A stretch of 64,000 nucleotides of DNA from CAZAMP01 sp964486455 (GCA_964486455.1 CAZAMP010000026.1:1-64000), one strand, 5' to 3'. Counted from the stretch's first letter, positions 50,823 to 59,922 are shown. Made by a program: numbers and translations. The notes: generated by a model from the letters alone, not told the origin.

Positions 50823-52565
50823 ATGAGCTGGGGAATCGTCAAACGGACGGGTCTGTCCGTGGGGCTCGCGACCGGGATCATGGTGGCGTGGCCGTGTTCC
50901 ACGGATGCTGTGACATATCACGTCATTACGGGCCGGGACACGCTGGGAACCGAGGAGATGTCGACGTCGCGCACCGCGAATGGCCGCATCAAGTACCGGA
51001 GCAAGGCGGTCATCACGGTCGAGTACACCGACATCGAAGGGATATCACGGACGTTCGTCGATCCGGACACCTACATCTGGGAGCGCTTCGCCGCGACCGG
51101 CAAGGTCGACCGCAGGGGTCAAGAGACGATAGAGTTCAACATGTCCGCGAAGATCGTGGACGAGAACGCCCAGCTCAAGATCACCCAGGGAGAGAACAAC
51201 TACGAGCGCGAGCTACCGGTGGGAGCCGGGAGTCATATCTCTCAGCCCCGGGTGGCCCATCACTACGAGATCCTGGTCAAGCGGCTCGGTGTCGAAGGGT
51301 GGTTCGACAAGCCGGTCGATCTCAGCTTGGATGTTGTCCGCCCGCAGCTCTTCAGAACGACGCCGTTCGATATCGACGCGGAGGTCGTCTCGGGATCCGG
51401 AACGCTGGACGGCGAATCGATCAAGACCCACCGCCTCAAGCTCAAAGTCTCCGGCGTGACTGTGTATTTGACGGCAAACGCCGAGACGCGCGATCTCATG
51501 ATGATCTATCAGCCGGGAAACAACGCGAAGATCAAGCGAGCGGGGTTCGAGGTCGAGGCGGGAACGGAGCTGGGTGAGGACGAGGCGGACGATTGGGTCA
51601 CCGCCCTACAAGAGAAGATTCGAGAGGAAGAGGGAAGTTTCACCGGTGACGATTGTGAGATCGGATACTCCCTGACGTTTCCCAAGGATAAGGGCGAGAA
51701 GCTCCCCGGTCTCGTCCTGGTTCATGGGTCGGGTCCGAACGATCGAGACGAGACGCTGGGCCCGAACAAGCCGTTTCTGGACATCGCGTACGCGCTCTCC
51801 GCGCGGGGCACGGTCGTGCTTCGCTACGACAAGCGCACGAATACCTGCGGGGAGGAGATGCCGACGGACGCGATCACGCTCGAGAACGTCGTCCTCGAGG
51901 ACGCCGCGACGGCGGCCGCACTCCTTCGCGAACACGCGGAAACCGATCCCGAGAGGATCTACATCGTCGGGTATAGCCTTGGCGGGATGATGGCGCCGTA
52001 CATCGGAAACGCCACGTCTGCTCGGGGGCTCGTCCTGTTGGCCGGATCGACCACGTCGATCCTGGAGGCCTATCGCAATCAGACGCTCTACCTGATGGAG
52101 AAGCAGGGCGCGGATCAGGTCACCATCGACAGCCGGTTGGCCGAGCTCGATGTCGACCTACAACCGCTCATGGCGCGCGAGACACATCCCGACACCGTTT
52201 TCGAGGGTGCCCCTGCGCACTACTGGTACGAGCTGGAGGACGCGGATCCGATCGCAGACGTGCTCGAGTTCGACGGTCCGATTCTCGCGATGCGCGGCTC
52301 GAAGGATTATCAGGTCACGAGCGCTGACCAGGACGGCTGGAACGATGCGATTTCGAAGCGAAAGAACGACGGCGACAAGGCGGTCACGGTGCCGGGGACG
52401 AACCACCTCCTCATGAAGGTGGATGGGATCTCCGACGGCACGGAATACATGCTTCCGGGGCATGTGGCGGGCGAGTACATCGAGCGGATCGCCGCGTTCA
52501 TCGGACTCGAGTCGGGCGACGACGAGGCGGACAAGAAGGGTGGGCGCCGGCGCAGGCGGAAATAG
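50823..52565 (+). CDS. secreted alpha/beta hydrolase (prolyl-oligopeptidase/dienelactone type)
   Basis: 580 aa from the ATG at 50823, with AGGAGG seven bases upstream; the upstream open frame is rejected. A signal peptide is present (LSVGLATGIMVAWPCSTDA). The N-terminal 250 residues are a beta-rich domain of unknown type (YHVITGRDTLGTEEMSTSRTANG onward). The C-terminal hydrolase has LVLVHGSGPNDRDET, nucleophile Ser in YIVGYSLGGMMAP, an acid Asp in MRGSKDYQV, and His in VPGTNHLLM. Such enzymes cleave esters or peptides in the periplasm. The C-terminus is highly charged (DDEADKKGGRRRRRK). Confidence 0.83.
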   Translation: MSWGIVKRTGLSVGLATGIMVAWPCSTDAVTYHVITGRDTLGTEEMSTSRTANGRIKYRSKAVITVEYTDIEGISRTFVDPDTYIWERFAATGKVDRRGQETIEFNMSAKIVDENAQLKITQGENNYERELPVGAGSHISQPRVAHHYEILVKRLGVEGWFDKPVDLSLDVVRPQLFRTTPFDIDAEVVSGSGTLDGESIKTHRLKLKVSGVTVYLTANAETRDLMMIYQPGNNAKIKRAGFEVEAGTELGEDEADDWVTALQEKIREEEGSFTGDDCEIGYSLTFPKDKGEKLPGLVLVHGSGPNDRDETLGPNKPFLDIAYALSARGTVVLRYDKRTNTCGEEMPTDAITLENVVLEDAATAAALLREHAETDPERIYIVGYSLGGMMAPYIGNATSARGLVLLAGSTTSILEAYRNQTLYLMEKQGADQVTIDSRLAELDVDLQPLMARETHPDTVFEGAPAHYWYELEDADPIADVLEFDGPILAMRGSKDYQVTSADQDGWNDAISKRKNDGDKAVTVPGTNHLLMKVDGISDGTEYMLPGHVAGEYIERIAAFIGLESGDDEADKKGGRRRRRK

Positions 52566-52580
52566 CCGCGGCGGCTCTCG

Positions 52581-53447
52581 CTATGAGCCGTTCCCGTTGT
52601 CGCCGGTCGTTCCCGGCGACGGATCGGTCAGGCAGTAGACGCGGTGGATGAGCGTCCAGGCCGAGTCGCTTCGACGCTCGAACGTGAAGAGTGCCCGTTC
52701 CGCCTGCAGGACGTCGATCGGCACGGCGGCCTTCTCGTTGATGAGCTCGACGAGAACGAGGCAGGTTCTCGCATCGGGCGCGGTGAGGCAGAAAGCGAGC
52801 CCCACCGGGCCGAGCTCCCCAACCTCCGTCGCCGCGAGCTCCGAAGCTATGACGACCGGGACCTCTTGCCCGCCGCCCGGCGTTGCTTTCGATGTCGTTG
52901 CGTTGAGCGAGACGAACGTGAACGCGCCGTCGCCCGCGAGCGCGCCGGCAAGGTCTCGGCTCTCGGGTCGCGCGAGCGAGGCGAATGCCACTCCGATGAG
53001 GAATGCCTGATCGTCTGTGCTGAGGGCCGTCACTGACCGGCCACACGCAATCCGGTGCGCCGTGAGTGGGAGCGGAACCTTGAGCGGCCGCGGGATGGAA
53101 ACGGATGGAACGTAGCCTGCCACCGCGCAGGACTTTCGGACACTCACCGCATACGTTCCGGTCGGGACGTTTCTCAGAACGAACACGCCCAGACTGTCCG
53201 TCGTTGCCGCGATGTCGCTCCCTTCGAGCGACACGGTCGCGTAGCGGACGGGAAGGCTCTCGTCGTCGACGACGAATCCCTCGATCATGTGCGTGGCCGC
53301 ACGTTGAGCCATGACGGTCGTTGCAGAGAGCGCGAGCAGCGCGGCGCACATGATCAACGCGGATCGAGCGACCCGTGCACGGAGCGCAAACGCGCGGATC
53401 GCCCCCCATCCATTCCGAGAGAAATGCGTACACATCATCACATCCAT
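52581..53447 (-). CDS. secreted protein with carboxypeptidase-regulatory-like domain
   Basis: 288 aa from the ATG at 53447 (GGGAGG upstream); a longer frame exists. A signal peptide is present (ARSALIMCAALLALSATTVMA). Residues about 55-115 match a CarboxypepD_reg-like/SusD-plug-type beta sandwich: IEGFVVDDESLPVRYATVSLEGSDIAATTDSLGVFVLRNVPTGTYAVSVRKS. The following 170 residues are unassigned (LTAHRIACGRSVTALSTDDQAFLIGVAFASL). There is no TonB-dependent barrel behind it. Convergent with the hydrolase, 15 nt apart. Confidence 0.6.
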   Translation of the reverse strand: MDVMMCTHFSRNGWGAIRAFALRARVARSALIMCAALLALSATTVMAQRAATHMIEGFVVDDESLPVRYATVSLEGSDIAATTDSLGVFVLRNVPTGTYAVSVRKSCAVAGYVPSVSIPRPLKVPLPLTAHRIACGRSVTALSTDDQAFLIGVAFASLARPESRDLAGALAGDGAFTFVSLNATTSKATPGGGQEVPVVIASELAATEVGELGPVGLAFCLTAPDARTCLVLVELINEKAAVPIDVLQAERALFTFERRSDSAWTLIHRVYCLTDPSPGTTGDNGNGS

Positions 53448-53510
53448 TTTCCTCCCGGACATGAGTATCGGGCTTTCCGAAGCGCACATCAAGGTTTGGG
53501 CGCGGATACG

Positions 53511-53540
53511 AAAAAGCCGCCGCCCGCATGGGCGACGGCT
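53511..53540 (-). terminator. Rho-independent terminator of the second propeller gene
   Basis: Arms AGCCGCCGCCC (53515-53525) and GGGCGACGGCT (53530-53540) pair with one mismatch around a 4-nt loop. AAAAA at 53511-53515 becomes the U tract on the minus strand. It sits 26 nt beyond the stop of the propeller gene. Confidence 0.85.
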
Positions 53541-53565
53541 ACTACTCACTCGGCGAAGCGGAACA

Positions 53566-55914
53566 CTACCTCACGATGAACACCTTCCCGCTCACGTGCA
53601 CGAGATCGGTCTTGAGCCGGACGAAGTATCCACCCGACGGAAGATCACGACCCGCATTGTCCTTCCCGTCGAACGGGAACGAGTGCGTGCCGGCGGTGAA
53701 CGTCTGGTCGGCGATGTTGCGCACCAACCGTCCGGTCGAGCTGTAGATGTTGATCTCGCCCGCGCCGGGGTGTGACAGCGTGTAGCGCACCCGCGAGCCC
53801 ACGGCGTACGGGTTCGGCGAAACACCGACCGTCGCGAACGGATACAGGTTCGTTCCGAGCTCGAGCGGCTCGATGGCGACGACGACGTCATCCGTCACGA
53901 GCGTGCGCGTGTGGAGCGTCATGGCGGTGTCGACCGTCAGCTTCGCGTTCATCTCTAGCCCGTGGGGGTTCGAGAACACCGTGCCCGGCGCGCCGTCCAT
54001 CGAAATTGTCCCCGAGAGACTGAAGACGACGGGCAGGAAAAGCTCCGACATCGTGACCGTGCCGGAGACGGCGACCTGCCCGGGACCGTCACCCTGAAGG
54101 ACGACCTGCGCGGACCAGATATTCGCGAAGTTGATATCACTGAGCCCGGGGTCGCTGGTCGCATCGAAATCGAAGTTGATGTCGGCAGGACCGTTCTGCG
54201 CGATGGTGAAGCCGCCCTCGACGGTCTCGCCCGTCCCCTGCTTGGTCATCGTGAGCGATCCGCTTAGCGCGTTGCCGCCGATCGTCCAGATGCCGTCGGT
54301 TTCTTGCGGTGAGGCGAACATGCTCATCGCGAGCGACGCGATGGCGAGCTGCGCCTCGGAGTCGTACGCCGGAGCCGGGTCCACGACGATCTCAGCCTCG
54401 TTCGGGATGAGCCAGGCGACGCCGTCACCGTTGACCGGCGTGATGCCCTGCTCGCCGACGTCACCGGTCACATTCAGAAGGTGACGGTCGTCGAAGCGCG
54501 CGAAGATTACGTCGGGATCACCCAAGCGGGCGTCGGCCCAGGTGCAGAAGACCGAGCGCTCATCGCTCACGACCTCATTGTAGTCGCCGAAGTTCGGCGA
54601 GATGTCCGCAGGCACGCCGCACCAGGCCACCGAGACATCGGACGCGCGCCGGTTCGGCCCCCAGGTGACGCCGCCGTCCACCGACTGCGTGACATAGGTA
54701 TCGCAGAGGCTGTTGTTGTTCGTCGCGTTTCGGCGGTCGTACCACGCAACCGAGAGGCGACCGTCGGGCGCCGCGTGGATCTGCGGCCAGAACTGCTCGC
54801 TGGTCTCCCAGTTCTCGTTGTCGTTCAGCTGAACGGGATCGGTCCATGTCTGACCGCTGTCATCCGAGTAGCTCGTGTAGCAGTTGTACGTTCCGCCACT
54901 GCCGTCGGTCCAGACGACGATCGCGCGTCCGCGATAGGGACCGTCGGTCGTGATGACCGCGCACGACGGGAAGATCACATTGGCGCTTCGGTTGAAGCAC
55001 TGCGGGCGGGCGCCCGACTGCGGGCTGGTCCGATCGATAACGACCGGATTGCTCGTCCAGGTCTGGCCGCCGTCCGGCGAGTGACGCACCATCAGATCGA
55101 CGTTGCCGCTGAAGATAACGCTCGCCCATGTGACATAGACCTCGCCGTCCACACCCGCGGCCGGATACGCACCGTTGCCGCCGGTCGTCGCGACGGTGAC
55201 CGGCGTGCTCCACGTGGAGCCGTTGTCGGACGAGCTGCGCAGGCGGACGGTGTTGTTGCCGAAGTTCTTGTAGGTGAGATAGACGGTATCGGTGAACCGG
55301 TCGTGATCGAAATATTCCTTGTCGAGGAACGCGTTGCCGTCGATCGCCTTGACGGCGGGCTGCCAGCTGATGACGCCGCCGACGAAGTCGCCGTGGTTGA
55401 CGGCGACGCCGTTGGGGCTACCGAGGTCGATCGAACCGAAGATCCAGTGGCCGTTGTTGAACGCCGCGGGGGTCGGGTCGCCGTAAACGCTGACGTTCGC
55501 GCCTTCAGGCATGGCTCCATAGTCGATCCAGCTGTCGCCGCGGTCGGCCGAGTAACCGGAACCGCTGACGCTGACTTCACCGGAGAAACCACCCGCGTCG
55601 TTCCATCCGATGATGACCTCGTCGTTGTGGATCCCGATGCCGATCTCGGATTGCACGAGTCCCGAGCCGCCGATGGGATCGTTGACGACGTGATTTGCCG
55701 GAGGCAAGGAGCGTCCCTGCGGCACAGGCTGGACCAGAACGGGATCAAAGGGACCTTCAGGTACGGCGATCCACTCCGGGATACCTTCCACGCTCGGGTG
55801 GGTCGCCGAGGTCGATTCCGTCGGACCGAACGCGCCGTTCGGTATCTGGGTCAGGGCAGCGAGAATCCCAACCGCCGCGCACGCGAGCACAACGATGCGC
55901 CTGTTGGACATCAA
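53566..55914 (-). CDS. secreted sialidase-like (BNR) beta-propeller with FlgD-type C-terminal domain
   Basis: 782 aa. Signal peptide IVVLACAAVGILAALTQIPNGAFG. Propeller region about 80-500 with Asp-box repeats (SADRGDSW, SSDNGSTW, SPDGGQTW, SDDSGQTW, SVDGGVTW) and no evident sialidase catalytic set. A middle beta region (about 520-690) is unassigned. The last 80 residues are a FlgD-Ig/sorting-like module (SPNPYAVGSRVRYTLSHPGAGEINIYSSTGRLVRNIA...SGGYFVRLK). Closely similar in plan to the protein at 16756-18501 and probably exported the same way. Confidence 0.75.
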   Translation of the reverse strand: MMSNRRIVVLACAAVGILAALTQIPNGAFGPTESTSATHPSVEGIPEWIAVPEGPFDPVLVQPVPQGRSLPPANHVVNDPIGGSGLVQSEIGIGIHNDEVIIGWNDAGGFSGEVSVSGSGYSADRGDSWIDYGAMPEGANVSVYGDPTPAAFNNGHWIFGSIDLGSPNGVAVNHGDFVGGVISWQPAVKAIDGNAFLDKEYFDHDRFTDTVYLTYKNFGNNTVRLRSSSDNGSTWSTPVTVATTGGNGAYPAAGVDGEVYVTWASVIFSGNVDLMVRHSPDGGQTWTSNPVVIDRTSPQSGARPQCFNRSANVIFPSCAVITTDGPYRGRAIVVWTDGSGGTYNCYTSYSDDSGQTWTDPVQLNDNENWETSEQFWPQIHAAPDGRLSVAWYDRRNATNNNSLCDTYVTQSVDGGVTWGPNRRASDVSVAWCGVPADISPNFGDYNEVVSDERSVFCTWADARLGDPDVIFARFDDRHLLNVTGDVGEQGITPVNGDGVAWLIPNEAEIVVDPAPAYDSEAQLAIASLAMSMFASPQETDGIWTIGGNALSGSLTMTKQGTGETVEGGFTIAQNGPADINFDFDATSDPGLSDINFANIWSAQVVLQGDGPGQVAVSGTVTMSELFLPVVFSLSGTISMDGAPGTVFSNPHGLEMNAKLTVDTAMTLHTRTLVTDDVVVAIEPLELGTNLYPFATVGVSPNPYAVGSRVRYTLSHPGAGEINIYSSTGRLVRNIADQTFTAGTHSFPFDGKDNAGRDLPSGGYFVRLKTDLVHVSGKVFIVR

Positions 55915-55979
55915 GAGGCCTCCAAACTGATTTCGGGGGGTGTCAGTGGTGCACTACTTGGGAGTGCGGAACACCGTAT

Positions 55980-55985
55980 ATTATA
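55980..55985 (-). promoter_or_regulatory. possible -10 box of the second propeller gene
   Basis: TATAAT on the minus strand about 65 nt upstream of the gene start at 55914. No convincing -35 element lies at the expected distance, so this is a weak assignment, or an extended -10 or activator-dependent promoter. Confidence 0.3.
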
Positions 55986-56027
55986 GCGGATTTAGGGCCT
56001 TGGTGGGAGCCAGAGAGCAGGATGTGA

Positions 56028-56291
56028 TCACGAGCTCGCCGCGCCGTCACTTCCTTCGCCGAACGCGGCCTTGAGGATCTTTCGCTCGAGATTTCTGAGC
56101 CGTTGCTTCTCATCCGATGATGTCGCGAAGAGAACGCGTATCGAACTGCCGAGGGCCCGAAGCTGAGACGCATAGCGGTTACAGTGTCGGCACATCAAGA
56201 GATGCACATGGATCGAGAGCCGGCGGCCCCAGCCGAGCCGCTCCATCTCATCACTCGCGATGATTCGCGTGACTTCTCTACATCTCAGCAC
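56028..56291 (-). CDS. zinc-finger anti-sigma factor (ZAS type), soluble
   Basis: 87 aa. The ZAS motif H-x3-C-x2-C is present as HLLMCRHC (about 30-37), after an N-terminal Cys (LRCREV) that would complete the Cys/His zinc site. There is no membrane segment, so the protein is cytoplasmic. It overlaps the upstream sigma gene by 14 nt. Proteins of this kind bind and inhibit their partner ECF sigma, often responding to redox change. Confidence 0.8.
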   Translation of the reverse strand: MLRCREVTRIIASDEMERLGWGRRLSIHVHLLMCRHCNRYASQLRALGSSIRVLFATSSDEKQRLRNLERKILKAAFGEGSDGAASS

Positions 56292-56871
56292 TGGCGTCCC
56301 TTATCCCTTTTCCTTCGAGACATTCCCGGAGGCGGTTTCGTGCGCGGTGCAGGAGTACCCCTAGGTTTGTGACGGAGACCTCCATAATGTTACAGATCTC
56401 GTCGGTTTTCAGGCCCTCGATCTCCTTCATGACGAAGGCGGAGCGCTGGCGATCGGGGACCGTACCGAGGCAATCCCCTATCCGATCGCGGATTTCCGAG
56501 CGGTAGGCGTCCATGTCCACGGCCCGCGGCGGCCGCGACCACGCCCCCTTCTCATCGAATCGCGATTCCATGATCGCGTCGATGTCGTCCATGCTGTCCG
56601 AGCGCTTGATCGCCCGCCGCGCTTCTTGGATTTTGCGATACATGATTCCGAAAAGCCAGGTGCGGACGTGGGAGCGCCCCTCGAATCGTGGAGCGGTGTC
56701 GATGAAGGTCATGCACGTGGCCTGGGCGACGTCGTCCGCCTCTTCGGCAGAGAGCCCGGCCGCGCGTGCCGCGCGCACGAGATGACTGAGGTAGGCATGC
56801 ACGACGTCTCGTATGGCGTCCGGATCACGTTCTCGCACGCGCTGCGCAAAGTCCGGTTCGTCGAACGGCAT
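56278..56871 (-). CDS. ECF-type RNA polymerase sigma factor
   Basis: 197 aa from the ATG at 56871 with AGGGAAG upstream; a longer frame is rejected. Region 2 is visible as AEEADDVAQATCMTFIDTAPRFEGRSHVRTWLFGIMYRKIQEARR. Region 4 is TVPDRQRSAFVMKEIEGLKTDEICNIMEVSVTNLGVLLHRARNRLRECLEGK. The intervening linker is acidic. It directs polymerase to a small regulon; the overlapping anti-sigma gene supports this. It is divergent from the membrane gene at 57014, which may be a target. Confidence 0.9.
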   Translation of the reverse strand: MPFDEPDFAQRVRERDPDAIRDVVHAYLSHLVRAARAAGLSAEEADDVAQATCMTFIDTAPRFEGRSHVRTWLFGIMYRKIQEARRAIKRSDSMDDIDAIMESRFDEKGAWSRPPRAVDMDAYRSEIRDRIGDCLGTVPDRQRSAFVMKEIEGLKTDEICNIMEVSVTNLGVLLHRARNRLRECLEGKGIRDASAEM

Positions 56872-57013
56872 CTTCCCTCTGCCGGCCGGGCTGTAAGAAA
56901 ACCCACTGCGGACACACTCACGCCTGAGCACGAGAAAGTGACGATCCCATGGGATGCACCACGTCCGAAGCTGAAACACAAGCCAGTCTACCTGGACTGA
57001 CGGGAGGTGCAAG

Positions 57014-57472
57014 ATGAACAGCCGCACGATCAAGCGAGGCATTGCCGGAGGTCTTGTCGGTGGGATCGTTTTCGGAATGATGATGGCGATGATGGGAACG
57101 CTGCCCATGATCGGAAAGATGGTCGGCGTGCCGAACGCGTTCGTGGGTTTCCTGGTTCACATGGTCATAAGCGCGGGCATCGGTGCGTCGTTCGGCGTGC
57201 TGAGTGACCGATTCGTTTCTGGCCTCGGGACCGGTATCGGTTGGGGATTCGCCTACGGTGGCGCGTGGTGGTTTCTCGGTCCGTTGACGTTAATGCCGCT
57301 CTTCATGGGGATGGGTCTGGGCGTCAACTGGAACGGCGCAGCGATGGCGACGATGCTGCCGAGCCTGATCGGCCACTGGGTGTTCGGACTGTTGCTCGGC
57401 GGAACGTTCGCGTGGCTCAAGCGGCGCGCGAGTACGGCCGAAGCCACGGAGGCCCGCTCGGAAGCGGCCTGA
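57014..57472 (+). CDS. small multi-pass membrane protein, unknown
   Basis: 152 aa, four or five glycine-rich helices (GGLVGGIVFGMMMAMMGTLPMI, AFVGFLVHMVISAGIGASFGVLS, GIGWGFAYGGAWWFLGPLTLMPLFMGMGLGV, LPSLIGHWVFGLLLGGTFAWL). GGAGGT is six bases before the ATG. The pattern resembles YagU/DUF1440-like inner-membrane proteins, but this is not certain. Divergent from the sigma gene, with 142 nt between starts. Confidence 0.65.
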   Translation: MNSRTIKRGIAGGLVGGIVFGMMMAMMGTLPMIGKMVGVPNAFVGFLVHMVISAGIGASFGVLSDRFVSGLGTGIGWGFAYGGAWWFLGPLTLMPLFMGMGLGVNWNGAAMATMLPSLIGHWVFGLLLGGTFAWLKRRASTAEATEARSEAA

Positions 57473-57493
57473 CGATCACGACATAACGTTTAG

Positions 57494-57557
57494 GGCGACG
57501 TCTGCCCCACGTCGCCTAGGCGGGCGGGAACGGAGGTGGTCCCGCCCGCCGTTTTCT
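57494..57557 (+). terminator. double hairpin terminator
   Basis: First hairpin: GGCGACGT (57494-57501) and ACGTCGCC (57509-57516). Second: a perfect 11-bp stem GGCGGGCGGGA (57519-57529) and TCCCGCCCGCC (57540-57550), followed by GTTTTCTT. The second is a classical terminator for the membrane gene. Confidence 0.9.
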
Positions 57558-57690
57558 TATGTGATAATCGCGTCATGCCGACGGTCTGCATGCGTCTCAA
57601 GATCGGCCTTGCCGTTCCCCTCTTCTTGCTCGGATCGATGGCGCCCGAACGGTTCGGGGCGGGGCCTCGCTCTAGTATCATTCACTGTGG

Positions 57691-57714
57691 ATTCGTCTCC
57701 CCGGGGAGACAAAT
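57691..57714. repeat. 24-bp near-perfect palindrome, copy 2 of 2
   Basis: The core TCTCCCCGGGGAGA (57696-57709) and right flank CAAAT are identical to copy 1 at 15143-15166; each copy has one mismatched pair, at different positions. It lies in the 433-nt gene-free region 57558-57990 between the terminator and nadA, where otherwise I see only the nadA promoter. Confidence 0.7.
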
Positions 57715-57910
57715 TCGCCACAATCTGTTCATATTAAATGAGTTGAGATTCTGAATCGTCATTCCATGGAGTTGTGCGCTGGGGATGTGGATCGTTGGCG
57801 ATCGCCGGAAGCCAGCGGCCGAAGACAGCAAACAAGGACGGCCACAGGAGGCATCGCGAGACTGTAGGAATGGCGAGACTGTGCGGGCATCCCAGAATGC
57901 GCGAGACCCC

Positions 57911-57941
57911 TTGACAGCCGGCCCGCGATAACCGGTACACT
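57911..57941 (+). promoter_or_regulatory. predicted nadA promoter
   Basis: Consensus -35 TTGACA (57911-57916) and -10 TACACT (57936-57941) are separated by 19 bp, slightly long. This would start transcription about 40 nt before the nadA ATG. No NadR/NiaR-like operator was recognised. Confidence 0.5.
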
Positions 57942-57990
57942 CTCTTTCCTCAGAATCAAGCCGGAACCATAGGAAGTGGAGAGTCACAGC

Positions 57991-59067
57991 ATGGCGGTGA
58001 TCGAGAAGACGGTCGAGGCCACGTACGAGGTTCTGAAGTCACGGCTGTCGAAAGTCGTGCCGGACGCGGAGCTCCGTCACAAGGCCGAACTGGCGTTCAA
58101 AATCAACCAGCTCAAGGCGGAGCGCGGGGCGCTGATCCTCGGACATAACTATATGGAGCCCGCCCTCTATCTATCGGTCACGGACATCGCGGGCGACTCG
58201 CTCGAGCTGTGCCGCAAGGCCGCCAAGACCGACGCCGACCCCATCGTCTTCTGCGGGGTCAAGTTCATGGCGGAGACGGCCAAGATACTCAATCCCGAGC
58301 GGACCGTGCTCATCCCGTCACCCAGGGCCGGCTGCTCCCTCGCCGAGAGCATCACCGCGGAAGACGTCAGGTCACTTCGCGAACGCTATCCCGGCGTTCC
58401 GATCGTGACCTACATCAATACCTACGCGGACGTGAAAGCGGAGTGCGACGTGGTCTGCACATCGGGCAACGCGGCGCTGGTGACCGAGTCTCTGAAGAGC
58501 GACACCGTGATCTTTCTGCCCGACGAATACCTCGCCCGGAACGTCGCCCGCGAGACCGGCCGACACATTATATTCCCTACGAAGGACCCGGTGGCGAAAT
58601 CGAGAGAGGATTCGGAGATCGAGAAGGTCATGATCGGGTGGAGTGGGAAGTGTGAGGTCCACGAGCAATTCACCGTGGACGATATCGTTAATGTTCGCAA
58701 GCAGTTCCCCGAAGTACTTATACTATCACATCCAGAGTGCAGCCCCGAGGTCGTCGCTGCGTCAGACTATTCCGGCAGTACGTCTAAGATAATAAGTTAT
58801 GTTAAAGAAACAAATGCGAAACAATATCTACTCCTCACCGAGTGCAGCATGGGCGACAATATCATTGCGGAGAACCCGGAGAAGGAGATGGTCCGACTCT
58901 GCAGCATTCGGTGTCCCCACATGAACGAGATCACGCTCGAGGAGACGCTCGCGGCCCTGCAGAAGAATCAATATGTCACCGAGGTCGATGAGGACATTCG
59001 CTTGAGGGCGAAGCGGGCCGTGGATCGGATGCTCGCGATCGGTTCGCCGATCGCCAAGCAAGACTAA
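57991..59067 (+). CDS. nadA: quinolinate synthase
   Basis: 358 aa from the ATG at 57991, with GGAG nine bases upstream; a GTG at 57976 is also in frame. The three cluster cysteines of NadA are at about C88 (FCGVKFMAE), C156 (VVCTSGNAA) and C285 (TECSMGDN). Substrate motifs LGHNYMEPALYLSVTDIAGDS and LILSHPECSPEV are present. The enzyme condenses iminoaspartate with dihydroxyacetone phosphate to quinolinate, using an oxygen-labile [4Fe-4S] cluster, in NAD synthesis. NadB and NadC are not nearby. It is convergent with the superoxide dismutase gene. Confidence 0.96.
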   Translation: MAVIEKTVEATYEVLKSRLSKVVPDAELRHKAELAFKINQLKAERGALILGHNYMEPALYLSVTDIAGDSLELCRKAAKTDADPIVFCGVKFMAETAKILNPERTVLIPSPRAGCSLAESITAEDVRSLRERYPGVPIVTYINTYADVKAECDVVCTSGNAALVTESLKSDTVIFLPDEYLARNVARETGRHIIFPTKDPVAKSREDSEIEKVMIGWSGKCEVHEQFTVDDIVNVRKQFPEVLILSHPECSPEVVAASDYSGSTSKIISYVKETNAKQYLLLTECSMGDNIIAENPEKEMVRLCSIRCPHMNEITLEETLAALQKNQYVTEVDEDIRLRAKRAVDRMLAIGSPIAKQD

Positions 59068-59112
59068 CCCCGCCACGCGCAGCACGACCCCGCCGGAGAA
59101 TCGTCCGAGGAC

Positions 59113-59150
59113 AAAAAGACCCGCCCCGGGTCTGCCGTCCGGAGCGGGTC
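59113..59150 (-). terminator. Rho-independent terminator of the superoxide dismutase gene
   Basis: GACCCGCCCC (59118-59127) pairs with GGAGCGGGTC (59141-59150), nine of ten bases, preceded by AAAAA at 59113-59117, which is the U tract on the minus strand. It may also stop nadA readthrough. Confidence 0.8.
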
Positions 59151-59240
59151 AGTGAGGGCTTTACAGCACCTCGGTTGGACACTTTCTGAGAAGCGATTCC
59201 TGAGAAGCAACTCCTGCGAAACAACGATGAACGCGGCCGA

Positions 59241-59870
59241 CTATCCCTTGGCTGCCGCGTAAAGCTCAGCGACCTTGTCCCAGTTCACGACGTTCCACCA
59301 GGCCTTGATGTAATCCGGCCGGCGGTTCTGATAGTTCAAGTAGTACGCATGCTCCCAGACGTCCATGCACAGGATCGGCGTGCCCGGGCAGTCGGAGATG
59401 CCCTTCATGAGCGGGCTGTCCTGGTTGGGACTCGAGCAGACGCAGAGCTTGCGGTCGCTGCCGACGGTGAGCCAGGCCCAGCCGCTGCCGAAGCGGGTCA
59501 GGCCCGCTTTGGAGAAGCTCTCCTTGAATTTGTCGAATCCACCGAGCTCACTCGTGATCGCGTTCATGAGGTCACCCGTCGGCTCGCCGCCCTTGCCGGG
59601 GCCCATGACGTCCCAATAGAGACTGTGGTTCGCGACGCCGCCACCATTGTTGCGGATGGCGGTTCGGATCGACTCGGGGACATCCATGATGTTGGCGAGC
59701 AAACGTTCGAGCGGCTGATCGATCAGATCGCCGTGGCCTTCCAGGATGTTGTTCAAGTTGTTCACGTAGGTTTGATGATGCTTGGAGTGATGGATCTCCA
59801 TCGTCTTCGCGTCGATGTGGGGCTCGAGCGCGTCATACGCGTACGGAAGCTTGGGTAGTTCGTGTGCCAT
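59241..59870 (-). CDS. superoxide dismutase, Mn/Fe family
   Basis: 209 aa. Metal ligands are seen in order: His in MEIHHSKHHQTYVNNLN, His in GGVANHSLYWDVM, and Asp and His in CMDVWEHAYYLNYQNRRPDYIKAWW. The second-sphere features GGG before VANH and Gln in SSPNQDSPLM (about residue 147) are those of Mn-type enzymes, so Mn or cambialistic use is more likely than Fe only. No signal peptide; cytoplasmic. It removes superoxide, and lies next to the oxygen-sensitive NadA gene. Confidence 0.95.
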   Translation of the reverse strand: MAHELPKLPYAYDALEPHIDAKTMEIHHSKHHQTYVNNLNNILEGHGDLIDQPLERLLANIMDVPESIRTAIRNNGGGVANHSLYWDVMGPGKGGEPTGDLMNAITSELGGFDKFKESFSKAGLTRFGSGWAWLTVGSDRKLCVCSSPNQDSPLMKGISDCPGTPILCMDVWEHAYYLNYQNRRPDYIKAWWNVVNWDKVAELYAAAKG

Positions 59871-59922
59871 GGTTCTAGCTCCTTCTCTAAAGTTTCGACT
59901 GTCCTAATTCATCATGGGTGAC

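Noticed and set aside
54481..55986. 501-codon plus-strand frame
   Set aside because: Antisense to the second propeller gene, whose signal peptide, Asp boxes and C-terminal module are clear.
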